NCBI RefSeq assembly: GCF_014638915.1
Contig: NZ_BMFQ01000001.1
Location: 124,001 to 188,000, forward strand
Direction of reading: 5' to 3'
Source of the DNA: Xanthomarina arctica
Lineage (GTDB): Bacteria; Bacteroidota; Bacteroidia; Flavobacteriales; Flavobacteriaceae
Length of the DNA: 64,000 nucleotides
Shown: one piece after another, positions 35,612 to 42,571 of the stretch
Layout of the letters: each line of letters starts with the position of its first letter
Numbering within the stretch: position 1 is the stretch's first letter
The notes under the pieces: generated by a model
Database searches by the model: none
What the model was told of the DNA's origin: nothing
The model's input: the letters and a program-made list of their open reading frames with translations, nothing else
Program-made: the position numbers and the translations under genes

Positions 35612-36985
35612 TTATAGTATAATTTCTTCAACATCCCATAATTTCGGGATTATTGCATTCCAGTTATAAGTGTCCTTTAATTTAACTCGAAAAGCATCTA
35701 AAGAATTAGGTTCGCCATGAATTAAAAAGACTTTTTCCGGAATGTTTTTTATCTCGCTAGTCCAGTCCAATAAATCTTTTTGATCTGCATGAGCAGATAA
35801 ACTCTCGATGTGTTTTACACTTGCTTTTACAGGATAATATTTTCCAAAGAATTTAATTTCGTGAGCTCCTTCCAATAATTGTCTACCTCGTGTACCTTCA
35901 GCTTGAAAACCAACCAATAAAACCGTTGTTGCAGTTTCATCTATAAGTTGTTGTAAATAGGTTAAAACCCTTCCTCCTGTTACCATACCGCTTCCAGCAA
36001 TAATTATTTTTGAACGTTTATCGTCTATGGTTTCCCAGGTTTCCTTGTAAGATTGAATGATATTGACGTGGTTGCACATGGCGTGATATTCTTCGTCTGA
36101 AAGTTTATGCCATTTTGGAAATTGATTAAAAACATCCAAAACGTTATTTCCCATAGGACTATCTATAAAAATGGGAATGTTAGGGATTTTATTTTTCTTA
36201 TATAATTTCCAAAGGATATACATTAAGGTTTGAAGCCTCTCTACAGCAAAACTTGGAATAATTAAGTTTCCTTTTTTATGAATGGTTTCCTTAATAATTT
36301 CAGAAAGTATGGTGTCGAGATCTTCTTCTGGGTGCAATTTATTTCCATAGGTACTTTCAATAAATAAAAAATCTGCCAATTCTGGTTTTTTGGGTTTATC
36401 TAACAAGTAATCGTTTACTCGCCCTATATCTCCAGAAAACACAAAACGCTTCCCTAAAATATCCAATTCAATAAAAGTCGCTCCAATAATATGTCCGTTA
36501 TATTGAAATCTATACGAGATGTTTTCTGTTAGTTTTATCCATTTATCGGCTACCTCTGGCTGAAACATTCTTATGGTTTTCTCTGCCTCACGGGCATTAT
36601 AAAATGGTAAGGCTGGATGATGTTTTGTATAATTTTCTTTGTTAGCTTTTTCCGCTTCTTCTTCGTGGATTTTTGCGCTATCCTCAAGAATAATTTTTGC
36701 AATGGCCAAAGTTGGAGCAGTACCTATTATATTACCATGAAACCCTTGTTTTACTAGTCTTGGTAAATAACCTACATGGTCTAGATGTCCATGGGTTAAT
36801 AAAACCACATCTATTTCTTCTACATCTACGGAGAGATTGCTCCAATTTAATTCCCGCAGTTCTTTAAGGCCTTGAAACATGCCACAATCAATCAAGATAT
36901 TTTTTTCTGATGTTTCTATTAAAAACTTGGAACCTGTTACGACGCCTGAAGCTCCCAAAAAATGAATTTTAACTATATTTTTCAT
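35612..36985 (-). CDS. beta-CASP metallo-beta-lactamase-fold RNA exonuclease-like protein
   Basis: 457 residues. Metal site LLTHGHLDHVGYLP, further MBL motifs in FSGDIGRVNDYL, and the beta-CASP domain with ESTYGNKLHP, IIAGSGMVTGGRVL and the late histidine motif ESLSAHADQKDLLDW. The family resembles CPSF-73/archaeal CPSF and acts on RNA. It is the last gene of a four-gene operon behind two stress proteins and the ATP-cone endonuclease, 3 bp after the latter. Confidence 0.9.
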   Translation of the reverse strand: MKNIVKIHFLGASGVVTGSKFLIETSEKNILIDCGMFQGLKELRELNWSNLSVDVEEIDVVLLTHGHLDHVGYLPRLVKQGFHGNIIGTAPTLAIAKIILEDSAKIHEEEAEKANKENYTKHHPALPFYNAREAEKTIRMFQPEVADKWIKLTENISYRFQYNGHIIGATFIELDILGKRFVFSGDIGRVNDYLLDKPKKPELADFLFIESTYGNKLHPEEDLDTILSEIIKETIHKKGNLIIPSFAVERLQTLMYILWKLYKKNKIPNIPIFIDSPMGNNVLDVFNQFPKWHKLSDEEYHAMCNHVNIIQSYKETWETIDDKRSKIIIAGSGMVTGGRVLTYLQQLIDETATTVLLVGFQAEGTRGRQLLEGAHEIKFFGKYYPVKASVKHIESLSAHADQKDLLDWTSEIKNIPEKVFLIHGEPNSLDAFRVKLKDTYNWNAIIPKLWDVEEIIL

Positions 36986-36988
36986 ATT

Positions 36989-37825
36989 TTAACTATCACA
37001 AAGTGGTTTAATTTCGTTTAGAATCTTTTCTTTTCTTACTTCTGAAATCCCTAAATGATCCAGATAAAAAGCATCTCCAATTAAATCTCTGCACAAAACG
37101 ACATCGCGACTTAACAGGAATTGTTTTTCTCTATTGGTAAGCAATGTCGAAACTGTTATTGGATACAAGCCGAGTCTATCTATTTTATTTTTTAAACCAT
37201 CCTCTTTGGGGTAATCCCAACTTAACAACTTTAAACCTATACATTTTCCATACTGAATCGCATCTTCAGTAAAACGAGTATTAGTTACAACCCAACCTTC
37301 ATTTAAGTTACTTTTATGAGGTTTAGAATCCCAATACTGTTTAACATCCTTAAACCTGGATGCGATATAAAGTGGTATTTTCACATTACAATTTCTGCCT
37401 TCTTCGTTATGAAATTTACATTCCACAATAGTTGTTTCTTCATTTTTATAGGCAACTACATCAATTTCATGTGTGACACAATGTCCCTGTAAAATTTTTC
37501 CAACCTCAGCACGGTAACCAGAATATGTAAAAATAGTGGCAACAAATTTCTCAAAAGGAAATCCTGTGGGGCCTAATTCATAAATGGCTTTTTTTAATTT
37601 GTATTTAGAAGCAAAATAAGTTTTCTTCTTTTTTAACAAGGCAAATGCTCTGTTATATATTTCTTTGGTTGAAATACCTTGATATAATTCGTCCCGAACC
37701 TTATTGATTATTTGGTTTACAAGTTCGTTGTCTGCTCCAGAATGGCTTAACGAAGTCCGTAATTTTTCTATTGAGAACTTCACTTTTTCACCAGACGTTT
37801 TTATGATTTCTATATTTGGATCCAT
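36989..37825 (-). CDS. ATP-cone domain fused to PD-(D/E)XK endonuclease-like domain
   Basis: 278 residues. Residues 4-90 look like an ATP-cone (IEIIKTSGEKVKFSIEKLRT through GISTKEIYNRAFALL), the nucleotide-sensing domain best known from ribonucleotide reductase and NrdR. Residues 90-200 resemble an Mrr-type restriction endonuclease fold with Asp122 and Glu135-x-Lys137 in TIVECKFH. The C-terminal 60 or so residues are helical. A nucleotide-gated nuclease is plausible but untested. It sits between stress-protein genes and the RNA nuclease gene, 27 bp after the stress-protein gene. Confidence 0.78.
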   Translation of the reverse strand: MDPNIEIIKTSGEKVKFSIEKLRTSLSHSGADNELVNQIINKVRDELYQGISTKEIYNRAFALLKKKKTYFASKYKLKKAIYELGPTGFPFEKFVATIFTYSGYRAEVGKILQGHCVTHEIDVVAYKNEETTIVECKFHNEEGRNCNVKIPLYIASRFKDVKQYWDSKPHKSNLNEGWVVTNTRFTEDAIQYGKCIGLKLLSWDYPKEDGLKNKIDRLGLYPITVSTLLTNREKQFLLSRDVVLCRDLIGDAFYLDHLGISEVRKEKILNEIKPLCDS

Positions 37826-37852
37826 AGGTTTTATTTAAAGTTTTCAAGAATT

Positions 37853-38719
37853 TTACATAGCAATTACACGTTTCTTTTTTGATTTGGCTGGAATAACTAA
37901 AAACGGAACGCTTAAATGAAAACCTATTTGGCTAATGGTAGATTTAAAAAATAAGTTTTCGAAAAATGAGTGTTTGTTGTTAATCATAACCAATAAATCT
38001 ATTTGTGTTTTTGACTGAAAATCTGAAATAGCTTTGGTTACTTCCTGACTTTTAACACTATGAAAATTTGTTGTGCAATCTTTCAATAGTGTTCCTAACT
38101 TCGTTCTATTACTCTCTTGCTCTTTGGTTAAATCTTTACCATAAGACACATTCAAAACATGTACTTTAGAATTCTGGTTTTTAGACAACTCAATAAGAGG
38201 CTTTACTTGTTTGTTTGTGTATTCTATTTCATAATCTGTAGGAAATAAAATATTTAGAGTAGTTTCAAATTTAAAATTATCAGGAATGGCCAAAACAGGA
38301 CATTTCACGTGTTTAAATACATGAACCGTATTAGAGCCAAACAAAACTTCTTTTGCACCAGTTGCTCCCTTGGTACCCATAACAACGTAATCTATTTGTT
38401 TTTCTTTTACCAATTCTTCAACTTCTAAATTAAGTGTATTGAAAACTGCATTTGAATCAAAAGCATGTTTAGGATTATTGAAGGTTTCTTGAATTTTCTT
38501 TTCAATAAGCTTTAAACTTTCTACAGCTTGGTCCCGAACTATATTTGCCAAATCCAATTGTGAAGGACTTAACGCAACATATCCTGCATCATATACAATA
38601 GGTGTGTAAGTGTGTACCAAATAAAATATGCATATATCGTCTTTAAATAGTTGCAATGCATAGGAAATAGCATTCCATGAGTTTTCCGAAAAATCTGTTG
38701 GTAATAGTATTTTTTTCAT
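37853..38719 (-). CDS. universal stress protein, tandem two-domain
   Basis: 288 residues, MKKILLPTDFSENSWNAISY at the start. The N-terminal domain keeps the ATP motif MGTKGATGAKEVLFGS; the C-terminal domain (from about 150) lacks it. Second gene of the operon starting at 39582, 14 bp after the first. The basic C-terminus (PAKSKKKRVIAM) is unusual among the four paralogues. Confidence 0.92.
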   Translation of the reverse strand: MKKILLPTDFSENSWNAISYALQLFKDDICIFYLVHTYTPIVYDAGYVALSPSQLDLANIVRDQAVESLKLIEKKIQETFNNPKHAFDSNAVFNTLNLEVEELVKEKQIDYVVMGTKGATGAKEVLFGSNTVHVFKHVKCPVLAIPDNFKFETTLNILFPTDYEIEYTNKQVKPLIELSKNQNSKVHVLNVSYGKDLTKEQESNRTKLGTLLKDCTTNFHSVKSQEVTKAISDFQSKTQIDLLVMINNKHSFFENLFFKSTISQIGFHLSVPFLVIPAKSKKKRVIAM

Positions 38720-38733
38720 AATTATATTTTTAA

Positions 38734-39582
38734 TTAAATACGTTTAATATTCTGTAAGACTAGAAAAGGAATTTCTATATGCAAACTAATTTTAGAAACA
38801 GTAGATTCAAACAAAATATCCTCTAAAAACGATTGTCTGGTATTTACCATAACTAGCATGTCTACCTTTTTACTTTTTAAATAATTTAAAATAGTGTTTT
38901 TGACATCTTTTTGTTTAATAAATGTAAAATTAATTTGATTTTTACACAGCTCATTTTTAATAAACATCTTGTTATCTTCTTGACGCATAGATAGTTTATT
39001 AGAAGTCGAAATATAAACCATATCAATCATGGCTTTAAAAGAATAGGCCATTTCACAAATCAATTTTAACTCCCTTCTTTTATTAGGAATTATATAATTT
39101 GTTGGAAACAATATGTTTTGAGGTTGTACATATTTATAATTTTCCGGAATGGCCAAAACAGGGCATTGCACATATTTTAAAACTTGTAATGTATGAGATC
39201 CAAAGCTTACATGCCTGTCGTTTGTCTCACCTTTGGTTCCCATAACAATAATATCTATATTTTCTTTATCCACGATTCTATCTGTTTCATCCACAAGAAT
39301 ACTGTTAGATGAAATAATATGATATTCGTGTCTCGGATTAGGCGAAATTTTCTTAACCTGTTTTAAAATGTTTTCTAATTTTTCAACTGAATTATTATGA
39401 ACAGTTTTAGTTACAGAATCCAGCTTTTCCCTATGTAATAAAGATTCATCGTTATAAATCTCATCTTGATATGCATGCATGATATAAAATTTACTGATAT
39501 CGTACTTAAAAAGCTCTAAGGCATATTTTACAGCATTCATGGCGTTATCTGAAAAATCTGTAGGAATCAATATTTTTCTCAT
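38734..39582 (-). CDS. universal stress protein, tandem two-domain
   Basis: 282 residues beginning MRKILIPTDFSDNAMNAVKY. The ATP-binding pattern is intact as MGTKGETNDRHVSFGS. The C-terminal half is divergent. First gene of the operon usp-usp-ATP-cone nuclease-beta-CASP nuclease, with a perfectly palindromic FNR-like box 55 nt upstream (39637-39648). Confidence 0.92.
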   Translation of the reverse strand: MRKILIPTDFSDNAMNAVKYALELFKYDISKFYIMHAYQDEIYNDESLLHREKLDSVTKTVHNNSVEKLENILKQVKKISPNPRHEYHIISSNSILVDETDRIVDKENIDIIVMGTKGETNDRHVSFGSHTLQVLKYVQCPVLAIPENYKYVQPQNILFPTNYIIPNKRRELKLICEMAYSFKAMIDMVYISTSNKLSMRQEDNKMFIKNELCKNQINFTFIKQKDVKNTILNYLKSKKVDMLVMVNTRQSFLEDILFESTVSKISLHIEIPFLVLQNIKRI

Positions 39583-39605
39583 GACAATTCTTTTAGTATT
39601 AGGAC

Positions 39606-39648
39606 TAAAACTAATGTTTAGTTAAAGGAAAAACTATGATAATTATCA
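39606..39648 (-). promoter_or_regulatory. FNR-like box and -7 element of the four-gene stress operon
   Basis: Perfect palindrome TGAT-AATT-ATCA (39637-39648), a 23-nt gap, then minus-strand TAGTTTTA (39606-39613). The start codon is 23 nt downstream. Confidence 0.75.
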
Positions 39649-39670
39649 GAAGAAGCTACTTTATAAAACA

Positions 39671-39699
39671 AAAGCGAGAAAGTTTAACTTTCTCGCTTT
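39671..39699 (-). terminator. strong terminator hairpin in the 567-bp gene-free region
   Basis: AAAGCGAGAAAGTT (39671-39684) and AACTTTCTCGCTTT (39686-39699) are exact complements. On the minus strand it is followed by TTTTGTTTTA. No annotated gene ends here, so it marks the end of an unrecognised minus-strand transcript. Confidence 0.85.
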
Positions 39700-39856
39700 T
39701 TTAAGAATTCGACAGTATTAAATAACTCTTTTTAAATTTGAACCACCTTTAAATCAATAAAGACTTCTTAAATAAAGTTAAACAACAACTAAGGAATTCA
39801 ATTTTGATTATGTACTTTAACACAATAACCTTTAACCATATAAACACTATATTTAT
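39671..39856 (-). ncRNA. candidate small RNA or short-peptide transcript 2
   Basis: Predicted minus-strand transcript of about 186 nt. The start is placed 12 nt inside the -7 element TACTTTTA at 39861-39868, which follows an FNR-like box. The end is the perfect terminator stem at 39671-39699. No gene of usual length lies inside; a 13-codon frame at 39798-39839 (MVKGYCVKVHNQN) starts about 17 nt from the predicted transcript start. Whether the product is RNA or peptide is open. Boundaries are predictions. Confidence 0.5.
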
Positions 39857-39860
39857 AAGG

Positions 39861-39903
39861 TAAAAGTAAACCATATTTAAGGGGTGAAAAATGATATTTA
39901 TCA
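39861..39903 (-). promoter_or_regulatory. FNR-like box and -7 element of candidate small transcript 2
   Basis: TGAT-ATTT-ATCA (39892-39903), a 23-nt gap, then minus-strand TACTTTTA (39861-39868). There is no conventional gene directly downstream. Confidence 0.65.
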
Positions 39904-39923
39904 GCTTTAGACCTAAAAGAAGA

Positions 39924-39950
39924 AAAGCCAGAAATATAATTCCTGGCTTT
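39924..39950 (-). terminator. terminator-like hairpin after candidate small transcript 1
   Basis: Arms AAAGCCAGAAAT (39924-39935) and ATTCCTGGCTTT (39939-39950) pair at 11 of 12 positions. On the minus strand it is followed by TCTTCTTTT, a modest U-rich tail. Confidence 0.65.
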
Positions 39951-40076
39951 ACTCGATTAATAGCTTAAATCTAAAAATGGTTCCTCAATCATTGTTAGAT
40001 TTATTTTCAATTCTATCTTAAGTAGATAGTTTCAAAAGATAAATACTTCTTGTAAAAGAACTATCGTTTTATTTAC
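39924..40076 (-). ncRNA. candidate small RNA or short-peptide transcript 1
   Basis: Predicted minus-strand transcript of about 153 nt, from 12 nt inside the -7 element at 40081-40088 to the hairpin at 39924-39950. An 11-codon frame (MIEEPFLDLSY, 39957-39992) ends 7 bp before the hairpin. It has the same layout as candidate transcript 2 (FNR-like box, 23 nt, -7, short transcript, terminator), in tandem. Boundaries are predictions. Confidence 0.5.
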
Positions 40077-40080
40077 ATTA

Positions 40081-40123
40081 CTAAGATATAACGAAATTAA
40101 AATACTTAAAATGATAACTATCA
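40081..40123 (-). promoter_or_regulatory. FNR-like box and -7 element of candidate small transcript 1
   Basis: TGAT-AACT-ATCA (40112-40123), a 23-nt gap, then minus-strand TATCTTAG (40081-40088). It lies 26 bp past the stop of the gene at 40150, so it cannot serve that gene. Confidence 0.65.
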
Positions 40124-40149
40124 GGTTTAGTGTTTTTCACAGCAAAAAT

Positions 40150-40536
40150 CTAGTAAGGCACAATATTGTAGGCTATATTTAAAAGAAAAACACCTATAAT
40201 AAAAAGTAACATATAAATTAGTTGAACAAATTTTACATTTATTACATTAAGCCTTTTAACAGTTTGTTTTGGAAAACTAAACAAGGCTAAACCTTCTAAG
40301 AGAGCCATCCAGCCAATTAAGGTAATAATAAGTTTCCAGTTTGCTTCCCAAACATTGTGTAATAAAATATTTATTAAACCAACAATAATGGCAATAAATG
40401 AAACGATAATCAAGAATTTTTCATCTTTTAAATCGTTAAAAATCTGTTTGATTCTTCTTGGATTAAAGCTTAATATTATAAAAAAAACTAGTAAATACCA
40501 ACCCCAAAATTTAGCTAATAGAATAGAAATATCCAT
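40150..40536 (-). CDS. small four-helix membrane protein, unknown function
   Basis: 128 residues with four hydrophobic spans (WGWYLLVFFIILSF; FLIIVSFIAIIVGLINILL; KLIITLIGWMALLEGLALF; LIYMLLFIIGVFLLNIAY). No known motif recognised. It lies 12 bp after the stress-protein gene at 40549 on the same strand and should share its FNR-like promoter, so it may be a membrane partner in the same response. Confidence 0.75.
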   Translation of the reverse strand: MDISILLAKFWGWYLLVFFIILSFNPRRIKQIFNDLKDEKFLIIVSFIAIIVGLINILLHNVWEANWKLIITLIGWMALLEGLALFSFPKQTVKRLNVINVKFVQLIYMLLFIIGVFLLNIAYNIVPY

Positions 40537-40548
40537 AATTATTTATTT

Positions 40549-41391
40549 TTAATTGTGAAGCACCAAAAACGGAATGTTTATATGGTAGCTTATTTCCTCC
40601 ACCTTTGAATGGAATAAAATTTGCTGAAAATAATTCAAGTTTTTGGCTACCATTATCATCAAGTCTATGTCTCTGCTTTCCGCAAATTCCTGGACTGCAA
40701 CTTCAATGTTTTTATTGGTTAAGAAATGAAAGCTATGACTATTTGCATGAAAATAATCTTCAAGCAACTCTTTATTTTTTATTTGATCCCTATTTAAATT
40801 AGCTGTTTTTTTACTAATATGAACAACTCTCAAGGATGCCTCGTTATCCTGAATAATTTTTAAAATAGGTTCTAAAGTATTGATGCTATATTGCATCGAG
40901 AAATCTGTTGGAAAAGCTATTTCTTTAATTTTAGAATAAGTAGCCAATTCTGGTACCATTAAAGTTGCACATGGTACCTTGGTAATAATGTCCCCTGTGT
41001 TACTACCAATAATTGTTTTTCGTAACCCCGAAGCACCTTTGGTACCCATAACAATAAGATCGATGTTTTTCTCTTCAACATGTTCTCTAATAGATTCTAC
41101 AAAAAAATTATAATCGGAAATGGTATAAAACGTATGTTTTTTATTTTGAATCTTGCAGGTTGCTATTCGATTTAACAACGCATTTAATTGTGCTTTAGCA
41201 GGTTTTGTATAAATGGATTCTATAATATCTTCAGTAGGCAAATAAGGTGAATCACTTAAAACAACATTGCCTAATCTATTGACATGTAGTAAAAAAAAAT
41301 TACAAGCGATATTCTCGTGAAAATCCAAAGCAAACTTTATGGCATTCCATGAGTTTTCTGAAAAATCTGTTGGCAATAAAACATTTTTCAT
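40549..41391 (-). CDS. universal stress protein, tandem two-domain
   Basis: 280 residues beginning MKNVLLPTDFSENSWNAIKF. The ATP motif in the first domain is intact (MGTKGASGLRKTIIGS); the second domain is divergent. First gene of a two-gene operon with the small membrane protein. Its promoter has an FNR-like box and a perfect -7 element (41411-41453). Confidence 0.92.
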   Translation of the reverse strand: MKNVLLPTDFSENSWNAIKFALDFHENIACNFFLLHVNRLGNVVLSDSPYLPTEDIIESIYTKPAKAQLNALLNRIATCKIQNKKHTFYTISDYNFFVESIREHVEEKNIDLIVMGTKGASGLRKTIIGSNTGDIITKVPCATLMVPELATYSKIKEIAFPTDFSMQYSINTLEPILKIIQDNEASLRVVHISKKTANLNRDQIKNKELLEDYFHANSHSFHFLTNKNIEVAVQEFAESRDIDLMIMVAKNLNYFQQILFHSKVEEISYHINIPFLVLHN

Positions 41392-41410
41392 TTTTTAATA
41401 ACTTAAAACT

Positions 41411-41453
41411 CAAAAGTAAGTCGAGAAAGCACCTTATAAAATGATATAAATCA
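41411..41453 (-). promoter_or_regulatory. FNR-like box and perfect -7 element of a stress-protein operon
   Basis: TGAT-ATAA-ATCA (41442-41453), a 23-nt gap, then minus-strand TACTTTTG (41411-41418), a perfect TAnnTTTG. The best example of the class. Confidence 0.78.
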
Positions 41454-41474
41454 TATTGCCATGAATCTAATTGC

Positions 41475-42524
41475 TTAATAAATATCTTTAAGTCGCTCCA
41501 AATCTAGAATTCTAATATTTCTTCCTTCAATTTCAATAAGACCTTGCTTTTTAAAATGGGTCATGGTTCTAATTAAGGTTTCGGTAGCAATTCCAGCGAC
41601 ACTTGCTAAATCGTTTCTTGAAATTCTAATAGGTTCGTCCGGTTTTCTATTTAATTTTTCTGAAAATTTTATTATTGTTTGAGCTGTTTTTTGATTTACA
41701 GATCCATAAGCCATTTGCAATAACTGCTCTTTCACGTTAAACAGATTGTCTGTTAGTAATTGAATTAATTCTAGGGCAACATGATGATTATTTTCTAAAA
41801 CTTCTTTTAAAATGTTTTTAGAAACACTCACCAAAGTGGTTTCCTTAACTGCTGTGGCAGATTCTTGATAAGGGATATTTTGGATGAATGAGGTATAACC
41901 AAATAAATCATCTTCTTTATAAAGTGATGTAATAAGCTCTTTGCCTTTTTCGTCTAGATTATGACATTTTACAATGCCTTGGTTTATTAAAAAAATAGCA
42001 TTGGAATGTTCGCCTTGTCTATAGATAACATCTCCTTCGGAAAAATGAATGATATCTCCATTATCGTCCAAAAAGTTTTTTAAATCATTTAAGGTTTTTA
42101 ATTCAGATTCATTATCGTTGGCCAGCTTACTGCTATTTTTCGCCTCTTTTAAGATTGAAGCTTTTGCTATCCTACTTTCTATTGCGCTTATTAAATCGAT
42201 TTCATTATAAGGTTTTGATAAATAATCGTCGGCGCCCAAATTCATGCCTTTTCTAACATCTTGTTGTTCGGTTTTTGCCGATAAATAAATAAAGGGAATC
42301 TGATTTGTTTCTGGATTTTTTGAAAGCTCATCTAACACGCCATATCCATCCAATTCTGGCATCATAATATCACAAATAATAATGTCAGGCAAATGCTTTT
42401 TTGTCATTAAAACTCCTAATTTACCATTCGAAGCTGTTAAAACCTTATAATTTGAAAGCTCTAATAACTCTGCTGTATTTTCTCGTAAAACAATATCGTC
42501 TTCAATTAATAATATGGTTCTCAT
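41475..42524 (-). CDS. response regulator with receiver plus CRP/FNR-type DNA-binding module
   Basis: 349 residues. Residues 1-120 are a receiver domain with acidic pocket LLIEDD, phospho-acceptor Asp52 in IIICDIMMPELDG and the conserved Lys in DYLSKPYNE. About 150-270 is a cyclic-nucleotide-binding-like barrel (HFSEGDVIYRQGEHSNAIFL), and about 285-349 a CRP-type winged helix. The recognition helix has ATETLIRTM, keeping the Glu and Arg that contact GA in CRP and FNR half-sites. Only two cysteines are present (51 and one in VKCHN), so there are no FNR-type iron-sulfur ligands. It lies 47 bp after the sensor kinase gene. Confidence 0.93.
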   Translation of the reverse strand: MRTILLIEDDIVLRENTAELLELSNYKVLTASNGKLGVLMTKKHLPDIIICDIMMPELDGYGVLDELSKNPETNQIPFIYLSAKTEQQDVRKGMNLGADDYLSKPYNEIDLISAIESRIAKASILKEAKNSSKLANDNESELKTLNDLKNFLDDNGDIIHFSEGDVIYRQGEHSNAIFLINQGIVKCHNLDEKGKELITSLYKEDDLFGYTSFIQNIPYQESATAVKETTLVSVSKNILKEVLENNHHVALELIQLLTDNLFNVKEQLLQMAYGSVNQKTAQTIIKFSEKLNRKPDEPIRISRNDLASVAGIATETLIRTMTHFKKQGLIEIEGRNIRILDLERLKDIY

Positions 42525-42571
42525 TTGGTGTTATTTAGTGTTTTTTTTTCCAAACTATAGATTCTTAATAA

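Noticed and set aside
41475-42524. Oxygen-sensing FNR with an iron-sulfur cluster
   Set aside because: Only two cysteines are present, one in the receiver domain; the cluster ligands of FNR are missing. The protein is instead a phosphorylation-type response regulator.
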